64,000 nt of DNA from Phytoactinopolyspora mesophila (GTDB lineage Bacteria > Actinomycetota > Actinomycetes > Jiangellales > Jiangellaceae), in assembly GCF_010122465.1 (NCBI RefSeq), contig NZ_WLZY01000008.1, forward strand, positions 295,875 through 359,874. The letters are read 5' to 3'. Position 1 is the stretch's first letter; each line of letters begins with the position of its first letter. Below the pieces are notes generated by a model. It ran no database searches. It saw only the letters and a program-made list of their open reading frames with translations, and was not told the origin of the DNA. The position numbers were made by a program, and so were the translations under genes. This document shows positions 8,263-17,535 of this stretch, one piece after another.

Positions 8263-8775
8263 ATGAAGGTCTACCTGGCAGACGAGCGGGCACTCCTCGA
8301 AGGGCTCCTCGACGCACAGCGGGCGGAGATCGCGAAGCTTCTCGACAACATCGACGATGCCGAGGCCCAACTGCGTCTGGTTCCGTCGCTGACCACGCCG
8401 CTCGGGCTGGTCAAGCACGCGACATTCGTCGAAAAGGTGTGGTTCCACTCCCGAGTCGCGGGAGTCTCCCGTGGGCAGCTGGGCCTGCCGGACGCCATCG
8501 ACGACAGCTTCACCATCGAGCCGGAGGACACCATCGAAGGGGTCCGGCAGGCATTCCTCGACGCATGTGACCACTCACGCGCCGTCGCCGCGGCTCATGA
8601 CCTGGACGAGCAGTTCCCCTGGCATCAAGGTCCGGTGAACTTGCGTTTCATATACGGGCACATGATCGCCGAACTGGCCCGGCATGCCGGTCACGGTGAC
8701 ATCCTGACCGAGCAAATCCGGGCACGACGGGCGGCATCACTCACCAACTCCGGCACTTCGACGACAAAGGAATAG
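8263..8775 (+). CDS. DinB-family (DUF664) protein, probable mycothiol-dependent transferase fold
   Basis: A 170-residue four-helix DinB-fold protein. Actinobacterial DUF664/DinB proteins are metal-dependent transferases, several of them using mycothiol. Putative metal ligands are the histidine in TTPLGLVKHATFVEKVWF and those in GHMIAELARHAGH near the C-terminus, which match the three-His pattern of the family. The start at 8263 (MKVYLADE) is chosen over the longer frame from 8221 because that is where the first conserved helix begins. The presence of mca in the window shows the host uses mycothiol. Confidence 0.82.
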   Translation: MKVYLADERALLEGLLDAQRAEIAKLLDNIDDAEAQLRLVPSLTTPLGLVKHATFVEKVWFHSRVAGVSRGQLGLPDAIDDSFTIEPEDTIEGVRQAFLDACDHSRAVAAAHDLDEQFPWHQGPVNLRFIYGHMIAELARHAGHGDILTEQIRARRAASLTNSGTSTTKE

Positions 8776-8946
8776 AGCTCGGCCATGGCAAGCGGCTCCC
8801 TCGCGTGCGACGAGGACGTCGGCGTAATGGTCGACAGCCTTGTCGTCAAAGCCGAGCACCGCCTCGGTCTCCCGGTACGGCTGCAGAGCGGCGTCGATCC
8901 TCGTGCTCAACACTGACCGACGTCGACCATCCGGGAGACGGCGCAC
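8776..8946 (-). pseudogene. Remnant of a VapC/FitB-like PIN-domain toxin gene
   Basis: The minus-strand frame read from 8946 downward gives LPDGRRRSVLSTRIDAAL and then VLGFDDKAVDHYADVLVARE. These resemble the middle of FitB-like PIN toxins (LPxGxRR, then VLPFD..A..YA.I...R). The N-terminal half with the first catalytic Asp is absent, and the expected GRPIS..DA.IAA segment is lost in this frame; another frame reads PLAMAEL at that place, suggesting a frameshift. No antitoxin gene is visible. It is squeezed between the ychF and DinB stop codons, so it looks like decay of a toxin-antitoxin locus. Confidence 0.45.
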
Positions 8947-8974
8947 CCCGGCCAGCAGTTGAACCGGAACGCGA

Positions 8975-10048
8975 CTACACGTTGAACCGGAACTCCACGA
9001 CGTCGCCGTCGCGCATCACGTAGTCCTTGCCCTCCATCCGGACCAGGCCCTTCGCCTTGGCCTCGGCCATGGAGCCCGCCTCCACCAGATCGTCGAACGA
9101 CACGATCTCGGCTTTGATGAATCCGCGCTGGAAGTCCGTGTGAATGACGCCGGCCGCTTCCGGCGCGGTGGCACCCTTCGGAATGGTCCAGGCCCGTGCC
9201 TCTTTCGGGCCGGCCGTGAGATACGTCTGCAAACCCAGGGTGTCGAAGCCGACCCGGGCCAGCATGTCCAGACCGGACTCTTCCTGTCCGATGGACTGCA
9301 ACAGCTCCAGGGAGTCCGCTTCGTCCAGCTCGGCGAGCTCCGCCTCGATCTTGGCGTCGAGGAAGATCGCTTCGGCCGGAGTCACCAGCTGCTGCATCTC
9401 GGTCCTGAGCTGTTCGTTGGACAGCTCTTCGTCGTCCATGTTGAACGCGTAGAGGAATGGCTTGGCGGTCAGCAGGTGCAGCTCGCGCAACGGCTCGAGG
9501 TCCAGTTCAGCGGCGAAGACCGTACGCCCCTCTTCCAGGACCGCCTTGGCCTCCTCGACCGCGGCGACGGCGGCCTGTTTGTCCTTGGCCATCCTGGCCT
9601 CCCGGGCCAGCCGTGGCAGTGCCTTCTCGATCGTCTGCAGATCAGCCAGGATCAGCTCGGTCTCGATGATCTCGATGTCGGACTTCGGGGAGATCCGGCC
9701 GTCGACGTGCACCACGTCAGGGTCGTTGAACACCCGGATGACCTGGCAGATCGCGTCCGCCTCACGGATGTTGGCCAGGAACTGGTTGCCGAGGCCCTGC
9801 CCTTCGGATGCGCCCTTGACGATGCCGGCGATATCGACGAAGTCGACGGTGGCCGGCAGCTGCCGAGCCGAGCCGAAGATCTTCGCCAATGTCTCGATAC
9901 GAGGGTCCGGGACGCCTACGACACCGACGTTGGGCTCGATCGTGGCGAACGGGTAGTTGGCTGCCAGGATGTCGTTCTTGGTCAGCGCGTTGAACAGGGT
10001 GGACTTGCCGACATTGGGCAGCCCGACGATGCCGATGGTGAGACTCAC
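8975..10048 (-). CDS. ychF: Redox-regulated ATPase YchF (Obg-family P-loop protein)
   Basis: A 357-residue Obg-related P-loop protein that binds ribosomes and prefers ATP. The Walker A GLPNVGKS is at residues 9-16, followed by NYPFATIEPNVG (switch I region) and DIAGIVKGASEGQGLGNQFL (G3/switch II), and the protein ends in a TGS-like domain with EAAGVIHTDFQRGFIKAE. The frame is open to 10705, but the GTG at 10048 starts the family-conserved MSLTIGIVGLP and yields the normal ~360 residues. Transcribed away from rmuC. Confidence 0.96.
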   Translation of the reverse strand: MSLTIGIVGLPNVGKSTLFNALTKNDILAANYPFATIEPNVGVVGVPDPRIETLAKIFGSARQLPATVDFVDIAGIVKGASEGQGLGNQFLANIREADAICQVIRVFNDPDVVHVDGRISPKSDIEIIETELILADLQTIEKALPRLAREARMAKDKQAAVAAVEEAKAVLEEGRTVFAAELDLEPLRELHLLTAKPFLYAFNMDDEELSNEQLRTEMQQLVTPAEAIFLDAKIEAELAELDEADSLELLQSIGQEESGLDMLARVGFDTLGLQTYLTAGPKEARAWTIPKGATAPEAAGVIHTDFQRGFIKAEIVSFDDLVEAGSMAEAKAKGLVRMEGKDYVMRDGDVVEFRFNV

Positions 10049-10213
10049 GGTGCTCAAGCGTACGTGGGGTTGAGCGGCGCGGGTAATCGGGAGACCACCT
10101 GAGGCCCCACGGCGGCTACCGGAGGTGGGAGTGTCGCGGATTATCCGACACCAGACAGCCGTTCCCGCCGCGTCTTCACAACATTGTCCCCGCCGTCCGG
10201 CAAAGTAAGAGAC

Positions 10214-11689
10214 ATGGATGGAGCCGCCTTTCTCGTCGCATTCCTCGCCCTGCTCATCGGAGCAGCGCTGGGGGCGCTCGTGGTGCGGGCCCGCGTGGCC
10301 GGCAGCACAGCCACGGTGACCGCTGAGCGCGATGCCGCCCGAGACGAGCGGGATTCCGTACGCGCGGACCGAGACGCCCTCATGGCCAAGTACGACGAAA
10401 CCACGCGCCAGCTTCAGACCGCGCAGGCAGAGCAGGCCAGACTGGAAACCCAGCTCGCGCACGCCAAGTCCGACGCCGAGCAGAAGCTGCAGCTGCTCCG
10501 TCAGGAGCGGGAACGGCTCGGCCCGGAGTTCGAGCGCCTCGCCACCGCCGCGCTCCGGCAGAACCGGGACGAGTTCCTTCAGCTGGCCAATGACCGGCTC
10601 AAGGGTTCCGAAGAACGGGCGAAGGGTGAGCTTGACCAACGCCGCACCGCTGTTGAGGCGTTGGTCAAGCCGCTGAATGAGCAGCTCGAAAAGGTCAGCA
10701 ATCATGTGAGCACGCTCGAGCAGGCACGCACCAACGCCTATGCCGAGCTACGCACCCAACTGGAAGCCATGGGCAAGAGCTCGGAGCAGCTTCGCACCGA
10801 GACCCAGCAACTGGTCACCGCATTGCGCGCGCCGCAGGTCCGGGGCCGCTGGGGTGAGCTTCAGCTGCGCCGCGTGGTCGAGGCCGCGGGCATGCTCGAA
10901 CACGTCGACTTCACCGAGCAAGCCACCGCTGACACCGCCGACGGCCAGCTCCGTCCCGACATGCTGGTCAACCTCGCCGGCGGAAAACACGTGGTCGTCG
11001 ACGCCAAGGTGTCCTTCAACGGATTCCTCGAAGCCCAGGAGGCGCGGGACGAAGCCACTCGGAACGCCCGGCTCGCGGCCCACGCGCGCCACCTCAAGAG
11101 CCACATCGACAGCCTGGCCGGCAAGCAGTACTGGGAGCAGTTCTCCCCCACGCCGGAGTTCGTCGTCATGTTCGTGCCGTCCGAGGTGTTCCTCAACGCC
11201 GCGATGGAACAGGACCCGACGTTGTACGAGTACGCGTTCGAGTGCAACGTCGTGCTAGCCACCCCGGCCACCTTGGTCGCGCTGCTACGCACGGTCGGCT
11301 ACACGTGGCGGCAGGACGCGCTGGCCAAGAACGCCCAGCAGGTGCTCACGCTCGGCCGTGAGCTGCATTCGCGCCTGGCCACCATGGGCGGGCACGTCAG
11401 CAAGCTCGGCCGCCAGCTCGACAGCGCGGTCAGCGCCTACAACAGCACAGTCAGCTCGCTGGAGAGCCGGGTCCTGGTCACCGCACGGAAGATGGCCGAT
11501 CTGAAGGTGGTCGACGACGATCTCGACTCGGTCGCGCAGGTGGAGAAGGCAGCGCGACAAGTCCAGGCGCCTGAGCTGGTGGCCGCCGCCGACGACGCAC
11601 TCGTGGCCCTGGACGAGATCGACCGCCGCTACGGGATCGATGCCGGCGCCGAAGAGTCACCGTCCTCACGAGACGGCACCGCCGGTTGA
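10214..11689 (+). CDS. rmuC: DNA recombination protein RmuC
   Basis: A 491-residue RmuC-family protein, thought to limit DNA inversions/recombination between inverted repeats. There is one N-terminal transmembrane helix (about residues 4-24), a long coiled coil rich in Arg/Glu/Gln (about 30-175), and the conserved nuclease-like core with VRGRWGELQLRRVVEAAGM, RPDMLVNLAGGKHVVVDAKV and TPEFVVMFVPSEVFL, the PD-(D/E)xK-type signature. The ATG at 10214 is chosen at the start of the membrane helix; an upstream start at 10184 adds 10 residues. Divergent from ychF. Confidence 0.92.
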   Translation: MDGAAFLVAFLALLIGAALGALVVRARVAGSTATVTAERDAARDERDSVRADRDALMAKYDETTRQLQTAQAEQARLETQLAHAKSDAEQKLQLLRQERERLGPEFERLATAALRQNRDEFLQLANDRLKGSEERAKGELDQRRTAVEALVKPLNEQLEKVSNHVSTLEQARTNAYAELRTQLEAMGKSSEQLRTETQQLVTALRAPQVRGRWGELQLRRVVEAAGMLEHVDFTEQATADTADGQLRPDMLVNLAGGKHVVVDAKVSFNGFLEAQEARDEATRNARLAAHARHLKSHIDSLAGKQYWEQFSPTPEFVVMFVPSEVFLNAAMEQDPTLYEYAFECNVVLATPATLVALLRTVGYTWRQDALAKNAQQVLTLGRELHSRLATMGGHVSKLGRQLDSAVSAYNSTVSSLESRVLVTARKMADLKVVDDDLDSVAQVEKAARQVQAPELVAAADDALVALDEIDRRYGIDAGAEESPSSRDGTAG

Positions 11690-11732
11690 GACCTGACGAT
11701 CAGATCCCACGTCACCGCCACCGGCGTGCCCG

Positions 11733-12692
11733 TCACGAGTCGGTGTTCTTCAACTCCTTGCGCAGCTCGCGGGGGAGCGAGAAGATCAAGGACTCTTCGG
11801 TGGTGCGGTGCTCCTCCACGTTGGGGAAGCCCCGCTCAGCCAGCCAGTCGATCACGCCGGACACCAGTTCCTCCGGCACGGAAGCACCACTGGTGAGTCC
11901 AACAGTGCTGACGCCCTCGAGCCACGTCGCGTCGATCTCCGAGGCGTTGTCGACCCGGTAGGCGGCGTCGGCACCGGCCTCGAGGGCAACCTCGACCAAC
12001 CGTACCGAGTTGGACGAGTTGGCCGAACCCACCACCAGGACGAGTTCGGACTCCGCGGCCACTTCCTTGATGGCGACCTGCCGGTTCTGGGTGGCGTAGC
12101 AGATGTCGTCACTGGGTGGGCTCATCAAATCCGGGAACCGGTCGCGCAATTTGTTGACGGTCTCGTAGGTCTCGTCGACCGACAAGGTGGTCTGTGACAA
12201 CCACACCACCCGCGAGGGATCCCTCACCTCGACGTTGGCGACATCGTCCGGACTCTGGACCAGCTGAATGTGCTCCGGGGCCTCTCCGGCGGTGCCCTCG
12301 ACCTCCTCATGGCCCTCGTGGCCGATCAGCACGATGTCGAGGTCTTCGCGCGCGAAGCGGCGCGCCTCGTTGTGCACCTTGGTGACCAGCGGGCAGGTGG
12401 CATCGATGGTCCGCAGCCCTCGCTCGGCGGCTTCGTCGTGCACCATGGGCGAGACCCCGTGGGCGGAGAACACCACCAGCGCGCCCTCGGGAACCTCGTC
12501 TAGTTCCTCTACGAAGATGGCCCCGCGCTTCTCCAGCGTCTGAACCACGTGCAAGTTGTGCACAATCTGCTTGCGGACGTAGATGGGCGGCCCGTAACGG
12601 TCAAGGGCCTTCTCGACCGTGACCACCGCGCGGTCTACCCCCGCGCAGTAACCTCGGGGAGCGGCCAACAGCACACGTCCTTCAGCAGTCAT
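11733..12692 (-). CDS. ispH: 4-hydroxy-3-methylbut-2-enyl diphosphate reductase
   Basis: A 319-residue IspH/LytB, the last enzyme of the MEP pathway, which reduces HMBPP to IPP and DMAPP using a [4Fe-4S] cluster. The three cluster cysteines are C16 (GYCAGV), C100 (DATCPLV) and C198 (ICYATQNRQ). The catalytic Glu/His/Thr-rich motifs SAHGVSP and GSANSSNS are present. The products feed prenyl synthases such as that at 26678-27439. It converges with rmuC and is divergent from xseA across an 89-bp gap, a conserved actinobacterial arrangement. Confidence 0.97.
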   Translation of the reverse strand: MTAEGRVLLAAPRGYCAGVDRAVVTVEKALDRYGPPIYVRKQIVHNLHVVQTLEKRGAIFVEELDEVPEGALVVFSAHGVSPMVHDEAAERGLRTIDATCPLVTKVHNEARRFAREDLDIVLIGHEGHEEVEGTAGEAPEHIQLVQSPDDVANVEVRDPSRVVWLSQTTLSVDETYETVNKLRDRFPDLMSPPSDDICYATQNRQVAIKEVAAESELVLVVGSANSSNSVRLVEVALEAGADAAYRVDNASEIDATWLEGVSTVGLTSGASVPEELVSGVIDWLAERGFPNVEEHRTTEESLIFSLPRELRKELKNTDS

Positions 12693-12781
12693 ACGTTACA
12701 TCGTAGGTGCGATACCCACGCGGCTTCGAATAGCGCCCGCCCGAAGCCGGAACATCACCGGTAGCGGTACCGTGTGCGGCT

Positions 12782-13996
12782 ATGGCGCTCGACACCTCCC
12801 CAGAGAATCCGGCACCGGTGCGGGTCATCACCCAGGCGATCGGCCAGTGGGTCAACCGGCTCGGCGCCGTCTGGGTCGAAGGACAGGTCACCCAGATCTC
12901 CCGCCGGCCCGGCACGCAGACGGCTTTTCTGACATTGCGCGACGCGGCGGCTGAGGTATCTTTGCAGGTCACCTCCCCCACCAGGGTCCTCGACGCGCTC
13001 GAAGTTCCCCTGACCGAAGGGGCACGGATCGTCGTGCACGCGAAGCCGTCCTGGTACTTCACCCGGGGCACCTTGTCGCTCGCGGCCGACGACATCAGGC
13101 CGGTCGGCCTCGGACAGCTCCTCGCCCGCTTGGAGCGCCTGCGCAAGATCCTCGCGGCGGAAGGCCTTTTCGCCGCCGACCGCAAACGCGCCCTGCCTTT
13201 TCTCCCGGGTGTGATCGGACTCATCTGCGGCCGGGACTCCAAAGCCGAGCACGACGTGCTCGAGAACGCGAAGCGGCGCTGGCCGGGGGTGCGTTTCCAG
13301 GTGGAGAACGTGGCCGTTCAGGGAACCTCGGCGGCCAGCCAGGTGATAGAGGCGCTACGTGCGCTGGACCGCGACCCCGAGGTGGACGTGGTGATCATCG
13401 CCCGGGGCGGTGGTTCGGTGGAGGACCTTCTCCCGTTCTCCGACGAGGCGTTGCTGCGCGCCGTCTCCGCCGCCCGTACACCGGTGGTCAGCGCCATCGG
13501 CCATGAGGGTGACAGTCCACTGCTGGATCTCGTCACCGACGTCCGGGCATCGACCCCCACCGATGCGGCGAAACACGTGGTACCCGATGTCTTGGAAGAA
13601 CTCACCCGGGTGACCCAGGCGAGGCAGCGAATCCGCGTGCGACTGCGGCAATGGATCGATCATGAGCAGGCCGGCCTCGACGCCACCCGCTCCCGGCCGG
13701 CTCTGGCCGATGCCGCACATAGCATCCGAATCCGCGCCGAGGATCTCGACATGCTGCGTAAACGCGCCCGCCGCACCATCGGGCATGCTTTGGATCGCGC
13801 GGCCGTCGACATCGACCACACCCGGGCGCGGATCCGTGCGCTGTCTCCGGCGGCGACGCTCGAGCGTGGGTATGCGGTGGTCCAGCACACGGAGACCACC
13901 GACGGAGCCGTCATCACGAGTCCCGACGACGTCACGTCGGGTGAACGGCTACGTGTGATGGTCAGCGGTGGTGAGTTCGCGGCCACCGCGGACTGA
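12782..13996 (+). CDS. xseA: Exodeoxyribonuclease VII large subunit
   Basis: A 404-residue catalytic subunit of ExoVII, which degrades single-stranded DNA from both ends. An N-terminal OB-fold (about 15-110) has [10 protein letters not shown]. The nuclease core follows, with [36 protein letters not shown] and [27 protein letters not shown]. The C-terminal half is helical/coiled-coil and binds XseB. xseB starts 14 bp after its stop, so the subunits are co-expressed. ATG start 89 bp from divergent ispH. Confidence 0.96.
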   Translation: MALDTSPENPAPVRVITQAIGQWVNRLGAVWVEGQVTQISRRPGTQTAFLTLRDAAAEVSLQVTSPTRVLDALEVPLTEGARIVVHAKPSWYFTRGTLSLAADDIRPVGLGQLLARLERLRKILAAEGLFAADRKRALPFLPGVIGLICGRDSKAEHDVLENAKRRWPGVRFQVENVAVQGTSAASQVIEALRALDRDPEVDVVIIARGGGSVEDLLPFSDEALLRAVSAARTPVVSAIGHEGDSPLLDLVTDVRASTPTDAAKHVVPDVLEELTRVTQARQRIRVRLRQWIDHEQAGLDATRSRPALADAAHSIRIRAEDLDMLRKRARRTIGHALDRAAVDIDHTRARIRALSPAATLERGYAVVQHTETTDGAVITSPDDVTSGERLRVMVSGGEFAATAD

Positions 13997-14010
13997 TAAG
14001 TTGGCTGGCT

Positions 14011-14217
14011 ATGAGCGAGGCCGACCCCACCTACGAGCAGGCACGCGACGAGCTCGTACAAATCGTCGCCAAGCTCGAAGCCGGCGGCACCACGCTGGAA
14101 GAGTCATTGAAGTTGTGGCAGCGCGGTGAAGAACTCGCCGCCCTGTGCGAGCGCTATCTCGAAGGCGCCCGGCACAAGCTCGCCCAGGTCAGCAAAGACG
14201 ACGGCACTGACAGCTGA
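14011..14217 (+). CDS. xseB: Exodeoxyribonuclease VII small subunit
   Basis: A 68-residue XseB, a small helical hairpin that binds the coiled coil of XseA and modulates ExoVII. It shows the family pattern TYEQARDELVQIVAKLE then GGTTLEESLKLWQRGEEL. It lies 14 bp downstream of xseA in the same orientation, the standard two-gene unit. Convergent with the DUF4245 gene. Confidence 0.95.
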   Translation: MSEADPTYEQARDELVQIVAKLEAGGTTLEESLKLWQRGEELAALCERYLEGARHKLAQVSKDDGTDS

Positions 14218-14258
14218 GGCCTAGCCAGGCCCGCTGCCCCGACGCCGGGCGCCGAGCC

Positions 14259-14786
14259 TCACTCGAGCCAGGTGACGAACTCCTCGAGCGTCTCGTAGGA
14301 CTCGGTTCCGCGCACGATGGTGACCACGCCGCCGGCTGTGCGCACAAGTGCGCGGTCCTGGTTGCCGCCGCGTTCCACCAATCGTTCCCAGTTCTCGCCA
14401 TCCACCGTGCTGACGCCGTCTTCTTCGAAGTCGTGCAAGCGGTCCTGCAGGTAAGCGGCCGTCTCACCGTCCGACTGCTCCAGTCCAACAAAACTCTCGC
14501 CATCGATCAGGAAGCCGATGCGCCACTGGTCTCCACCACGTTCCTGGGCCTGATGAACGCTGGTGGCCCGCCAGTCCTCCGGCACCCGCGCCGGGGCTTC
14601 GACGTGGTACGAGTACTGGTCCTGGACGTTGGCCAATACTCCCTCGTAGTCGACCGGGTCGGGCAGCGTGGGCTCAGGACGATTGATCGCGAACAAACCG
14701 GCGACCAACGCCAGCCCACCCAACAGGAAGAAGACTGCGCGAACCATGTCGCCGGTGGTTTCCGAACCACGAGCTTTACCGGCCAT
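14259..14786 (-). CDS. DUF4245 membrane-anchored protein
   Basis: A 175-residue actinobacterial protein with one N-terminal transmembrane helix (VRAVFFLLGGLALVAGLFAI, about residues 15-34) and an extracytoplasmic domain starting with the Pro-rich PEPTLPDPVDYE. The family relative Rv1100 also neighbours fum and xse genes in Mycobacterium. Function is unknown; the soluble part has YHVEAPARVPEDWRATS and a C-terminal TYETLEEFVTWL-like ending typical of DUF4245. The ATG at 14786 is preferred to the frame start at 14828. Convergent with xseB. Confidence 0.85.
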   Translation of the reverse strand: MAGKARGSETTGDMVRAVFFLLGGLALVAGLFAINRPEPTLPDPVDYEGVLANVQDQYSYHVEAPARVPEDWRATSVHQAQERGGDQWRIGFLIDGESFVGLEQSDGETAAYLQDRLHDFEEDGVSTVDGENWERLVERGGNQDRALVRTAGGVVTIVRGTESYETLEEFVTWLE

Positions 14787-14838
14787 ATGCACTATCTTCG
14801 CAAGGTGCGCGCCGTCCCCGGGCATCACCCCCGCACTT

Positions 14839-14862
14839 CCCCGTGATCGTGAGCACGATCAC
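14839..14862. repeat. GTGATCGTGAGC-family palindrome
   Basis: The 16-mer CCCCGTGATCGTGAGC (14839-14854) recurs exactly at 30712-30727 and, inverted, at 30823-30838. Here it sits in a local hairpin: GTGATCGT (14843-14850), loop GAGC, ACGATCAC (14855-14862). It abuts the stop codon of modC (14859) and the 5' side of the DUF4245 gene, so it could terminate the mod operon. No uridine tract is seen. Confidence 0.6.
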
Positions 14863-15914
14863 CGCGGATAGGCGTTGACCTCGGTCGCCTTCACCGACGC
14901 CCAGATCGAAGCCCCCGGCTCCAGGCCGAGCTCAGCCACGGCCAAGGGGGTGACGTCGGCCAGTAAGGGCACGGCCCCCTCTACGCTGATCCGCACCACG
15001 TCCCCATGGGCTTCCATGTCCTGAATCGTTCCGGGCCACACATTGCGGGCGGAACCGCCAGGGCGGTCCGGGCTCAGCGTCACCGCCGACGGCGCGAACG
15101 CGACGTGCACCGGCCCGTGCTGATCGTGTGGAAGGGCCACGGCAGCGCCGGCACTGAGCTCGGCGCTCTTCCCGTCCGCATGACCACGCAACAGGTTCAA
15201 GCCCACGAGGCGCGCCACATATTCGGTTCGTGGGTGCCGGGCGACCGCCGCGGGGGTGCCCTCCTGGACCACCCGCCCCCGTTCCAGCACCACGATGCGG
15301 TCGCCGAGCACCATGGCCTCCAACGGATCATGGGTGACCACGATGGCGCATCCCGCGTATCCGGTGAGGTGGCGCCGGAGCCCGGCGCGCACTGCAGGCC
15401 GGGTGCCGGCGTCCAGCGCAGCCAGCGGCTCGTCCAGCAGCAGTAGCGCGGGATCCACGATCAACGCCCGCGCCAGCGCCACCCGCTGTGCTTGCCCGCC
15501 CGAGAGCTCGGTCGGTTTGCGTCGTCCGTGCCCGGCCAGGCCCATCTGCTCCAGCCACTCCCCGGCCCGCGCCCGAGCGGTCGCGCGGGCGACACCGCGG
15601 GCGCGCAGCCCGAAGGCGATGTTCTCCGTGACATCAAGGTGTGGGAAGAGCAGGTAGTCCTGTACGACGAGCCCGACTCGGCGATCTCGCGGCTGCATAT
15701 GCCGGCCGGTAGCGGTGTCGTCGAGGACGGTCCCTCCGAGCTGGATCCGCCCTTTGCGCAGCCGCCGTAACCCGGCTAGCGCCCCCAGCAACGTCGACTT
15801 GCCGGACCCGTTGGGGCCGAGCAACGCGACCACCTCACCCGCGTCCACGTGGAGGGACATGTCCAGCAGGAACTCCCCCTGCCCGACCGTCACCGCCGCG
15901 TCCAGGGCGTTCAT
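14859..15914 (-). CDS. modC: Molybdate ABC transporter ATP-binding protein
   Basis: A 351-residue ATPase of the molybdate importer. Walker A GPNGSGKST is at residues 34-42, the ABC signature ELSGGQAQRVALARAL near 140, and Walker B LLLLDEPLAALD just after. The C-terminal ~80 residues form a TOBE domain that binds oxyanion, feeding back on transport. The LAALDAGTRPAVRAGLRRHL stretch is typical of ModC. Its start overlaps the modB stop by 4 bp. It is the last gene of the mod operon; its stop lies in the GTGATCGTGAGC palindrome. Confidence 0.93.
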   Translation of the reverse strand: MNALDAAVTVGQGEFLLDMSLHVDAGEVVALLGPNGSGKSTLLGALAGLRRLRKGRIQLGGTVLDDTATGRHMQPRDRRVGLVVQDYLLFPHLDVTENIAFGLRARGVARATARARAGEWLEQMGLAGHGRRKPTELSGGQAQRVALARALIVDPALLLLDEPLAALDAGTRPAVRAGLRRHLTGYAGCAIVVTHDPLEAMVLGDRIVVLERGRVVQEGTPAAVARHPRTEYVARLVGLNLLRGHADGKSAELSAGAAVALPHDQHGPVHVAFAPSAVTLSPDRPGGSARNVWPGTIQDMEAHGDVVRISVEGAVPLLADVTPLAVAELGLEPGASIWASVKATEVNAYPR

Positions 15915-16744
15915 CGCGTTCCCACCCAGCGCCCGCGCAGGCCGACCAGGATCGCCACGCAGATGGCGATCATCAGCAGGCTGAGCACGATCGCGGTGTC
16001 GGTGTCGCCGGCGCCGACGGCTACGTACGCCTCCAGCGGGAGTGTCCTCGTCGTTCCGGGAAAGCTACCGGCGAAGGTGATGGTCGCGCCGAACTCGCCG
16101 AGCGCCCGGGCCCAGGCCAGGATCGCGCCAGCCATGATGCCGGGTCCGACGGCCGGTAATGTCACCCGCCGGAACGTCGTCCACGATGACGCTCCCAGGG
16201 TGGCGGCGATGTCGTCGTACCGGCGGTCGGCGGTCCGCAATGATCCTTCCACCGAGATCACGAGGAACGGCATCGCGACGAACGCCTGGGCGAAGACGAC
16301 TGCGGCGGTGGTGAACGGCAGACTCAACCCCCATGTCTGCTCCAGCCAGCCGCCGATCACGCCGCGGCGACCAAAGGCGACGAGCAGGGCGACCCCACCG
16401 ATCACCGGCGGCAGCACGAGCGGCACCAGAACAAGTCCCCGCAACAGCGCCATGCCGGGTAGCCGGCTTCGGGCGAGGATCCAAGCCAACGGCACCCCGC
16501 AGACTAGAGACACCAGGGTCGCGATGGTCGCCGTCGTGACCGAGAGCCGCAACGCGGTCAGCACTTGTTCAGATGTCACGAGCTCCGGCAACCGGCTCCA
16601 CGGCGCCCGCCACGCCAGCCCGGCGAGCGGCAAAAGCAGCAGCGCCAGGCCGGTCATAGCCGGGATCAGCAACACGACGGGGACGCGCCCGTCCTGCCGT
16701 ACCGTATCGGCGGCGCGGCGGGCGAGCGCGCTTTGCCGATTCAC
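15911..16744 (-). CDS. modB: Molybdate ABC transporter permease
   Basis: A 277-residue inner-membrane permease with about six transmembrane helices. The EAA loop that docks the ATPase appears as DDIAATLGASSWTTFRRVTLPAVGPGI (about residues 177-203), and the GEFGATITFAGSFPGTTRT sequence is characteristic of ModB/CysT-type permeases. It overlaps modA upstream and modC downstream by 4 bp each (stop/start ATGA type), so stoichiometric translation is likely. With ModA and ModC it would import molybdate or tungstate. Confidence 0.93.
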   Translation of the reverse strand: MNRQSALARRAADTVRQDGRVPVVLLIPAMTGLALLLLPLAGLAWRAPWSRLPELVTSEQVLTALRLSVTTATIATLVSLVCGVPLAWILARSRLPGMALLRGLVLVPLVLPPVIGGVALLVAFGRRGVIGGWLEQTWGLSLPFTTAAVVFAQAFVAMPFLVISVEGSLRTADRRYDDIAATLGASSWTTFRRVTLPAVGPGIMAGAILAWARALGEFGATITFAGSFPGTTRTLPLEAYVAVGAGDTDTAIVLSLLMIAICVAILVGLRGRWVGTR

Positions 16745-17535
16745 GGTTCGGCGAACCCAGCCGTGTCCAGGGCAGAGCGTCCGACCTCGCCGGTCATCGC
16801 GTCCATCACCAACCTGGCCGCCTGTGGACTGTGTGCCTGAACCAGGAGGGCAGCCGGATACTCCGTGGAAACCTTGGTGAGTTCCTCGGCCGTGACCGTC
16901 AGGATGGCGTCGCCGGCTGCGAGGGCGTCGGTCCGGTACACGAGCGCCGCGTCGACCTCACCGAGGGTCACCAGCGCCATCACTTCCTTGACGTCGGTGG
17001 CGAGAGTGTCCGGCGCCGCCGCGACGCCGGCCTCGCCCAGCACTTCATCCGCCTTGGCACCGCACGGCACTTTCGGCTCGCACAACGCGATTCGGAGGTC
17101 ACTGCGAGCAAGGTCAGCCAATCCGCGAACGTCGCCTGGATTGTCGGCAGGCGTCACCAGAGCCATCGTGTTACGCGCGATGACCTCCGGTGCGCCGGCG
17201 ACGACGCCGGCCTCGACCGCCACGTCCATGGTCTCGATGTCAGCAGTGACCAGGATGTCCGCCGGAGCCCCGGCTACCGCCTGCTGGGCGAGCGTCGAGC
17301 TCGGGCCGAATGAGTACACGATGTCCAGTTCAGGATGTTGCGCCGTCAGCTCGTCAGCCAAGTCCGTGAACGCCTCGGTCAGTGATGCGGCCGCGAGGAC
17401 CGTCACCGTGCCACCGGCCTCAGCGGAAGCCTCTTCGTCCGTCGATGGATACTCGTCGTTTCCGTTCCACCACCAGAGCCCGAGGGCGGTGAGAACACCG
17501 ACGCCGGCCACCAGTGCGACACGGGTGCCTTTCAC
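16741..17535 (-). CDS. modA: Molybdate ABC transporter substrate-binding protein
   Basis: A 264-residue periplasmic-binding-type protein. ModA signatures are VTVLAAASLTEAFTDLAD (about residues 44-61), FGPSSTLAQQ, GAPADILVTAD and VKEVMALVTLGEVDAALVY. Unusually, the N-terminal hydrophobic segment (VALVAGVGVLTALGLWWW) has no lipobox cysteine, so the protein is probably anchored by an uncleaved helix or released, not lipid-modified. Overlaps the HTH-TOBE gene upstream and modB downstream by 4 bp. Confidence 0.92.
   Translation of the reverse strand: MKGTRVALVAGVGVLTALGLWWWNGNDEYPSTDEEASAEAGGTVTVLAAASLTEAFTDLADELTAQHPELDIVYSFGPSSTLAQQAVAGAPADILVTADIETMDVAVEAGVVAGAPEVIARNTMALVTPADNPGDVRGLADLARSDLRIALCEPKVPCGAKADEVLGEAGVAAAPDTLATDVKEVMALVTLGEVDAALVYRTDALAAGDAILTVTAEELTKVSTEYPAALLVQAHSPQAARLVMDAMTGEVGRSALDTAGFAEP

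Noticed and set aside
10049..10705. N-terminal extension of the ychF frame by 219 residues
   Set aside because: The family begins at the GTG at 10048 (MSLTIGIVGLP). The extension runs antisense across the divergent rmuC gene and has no recognisable domain.
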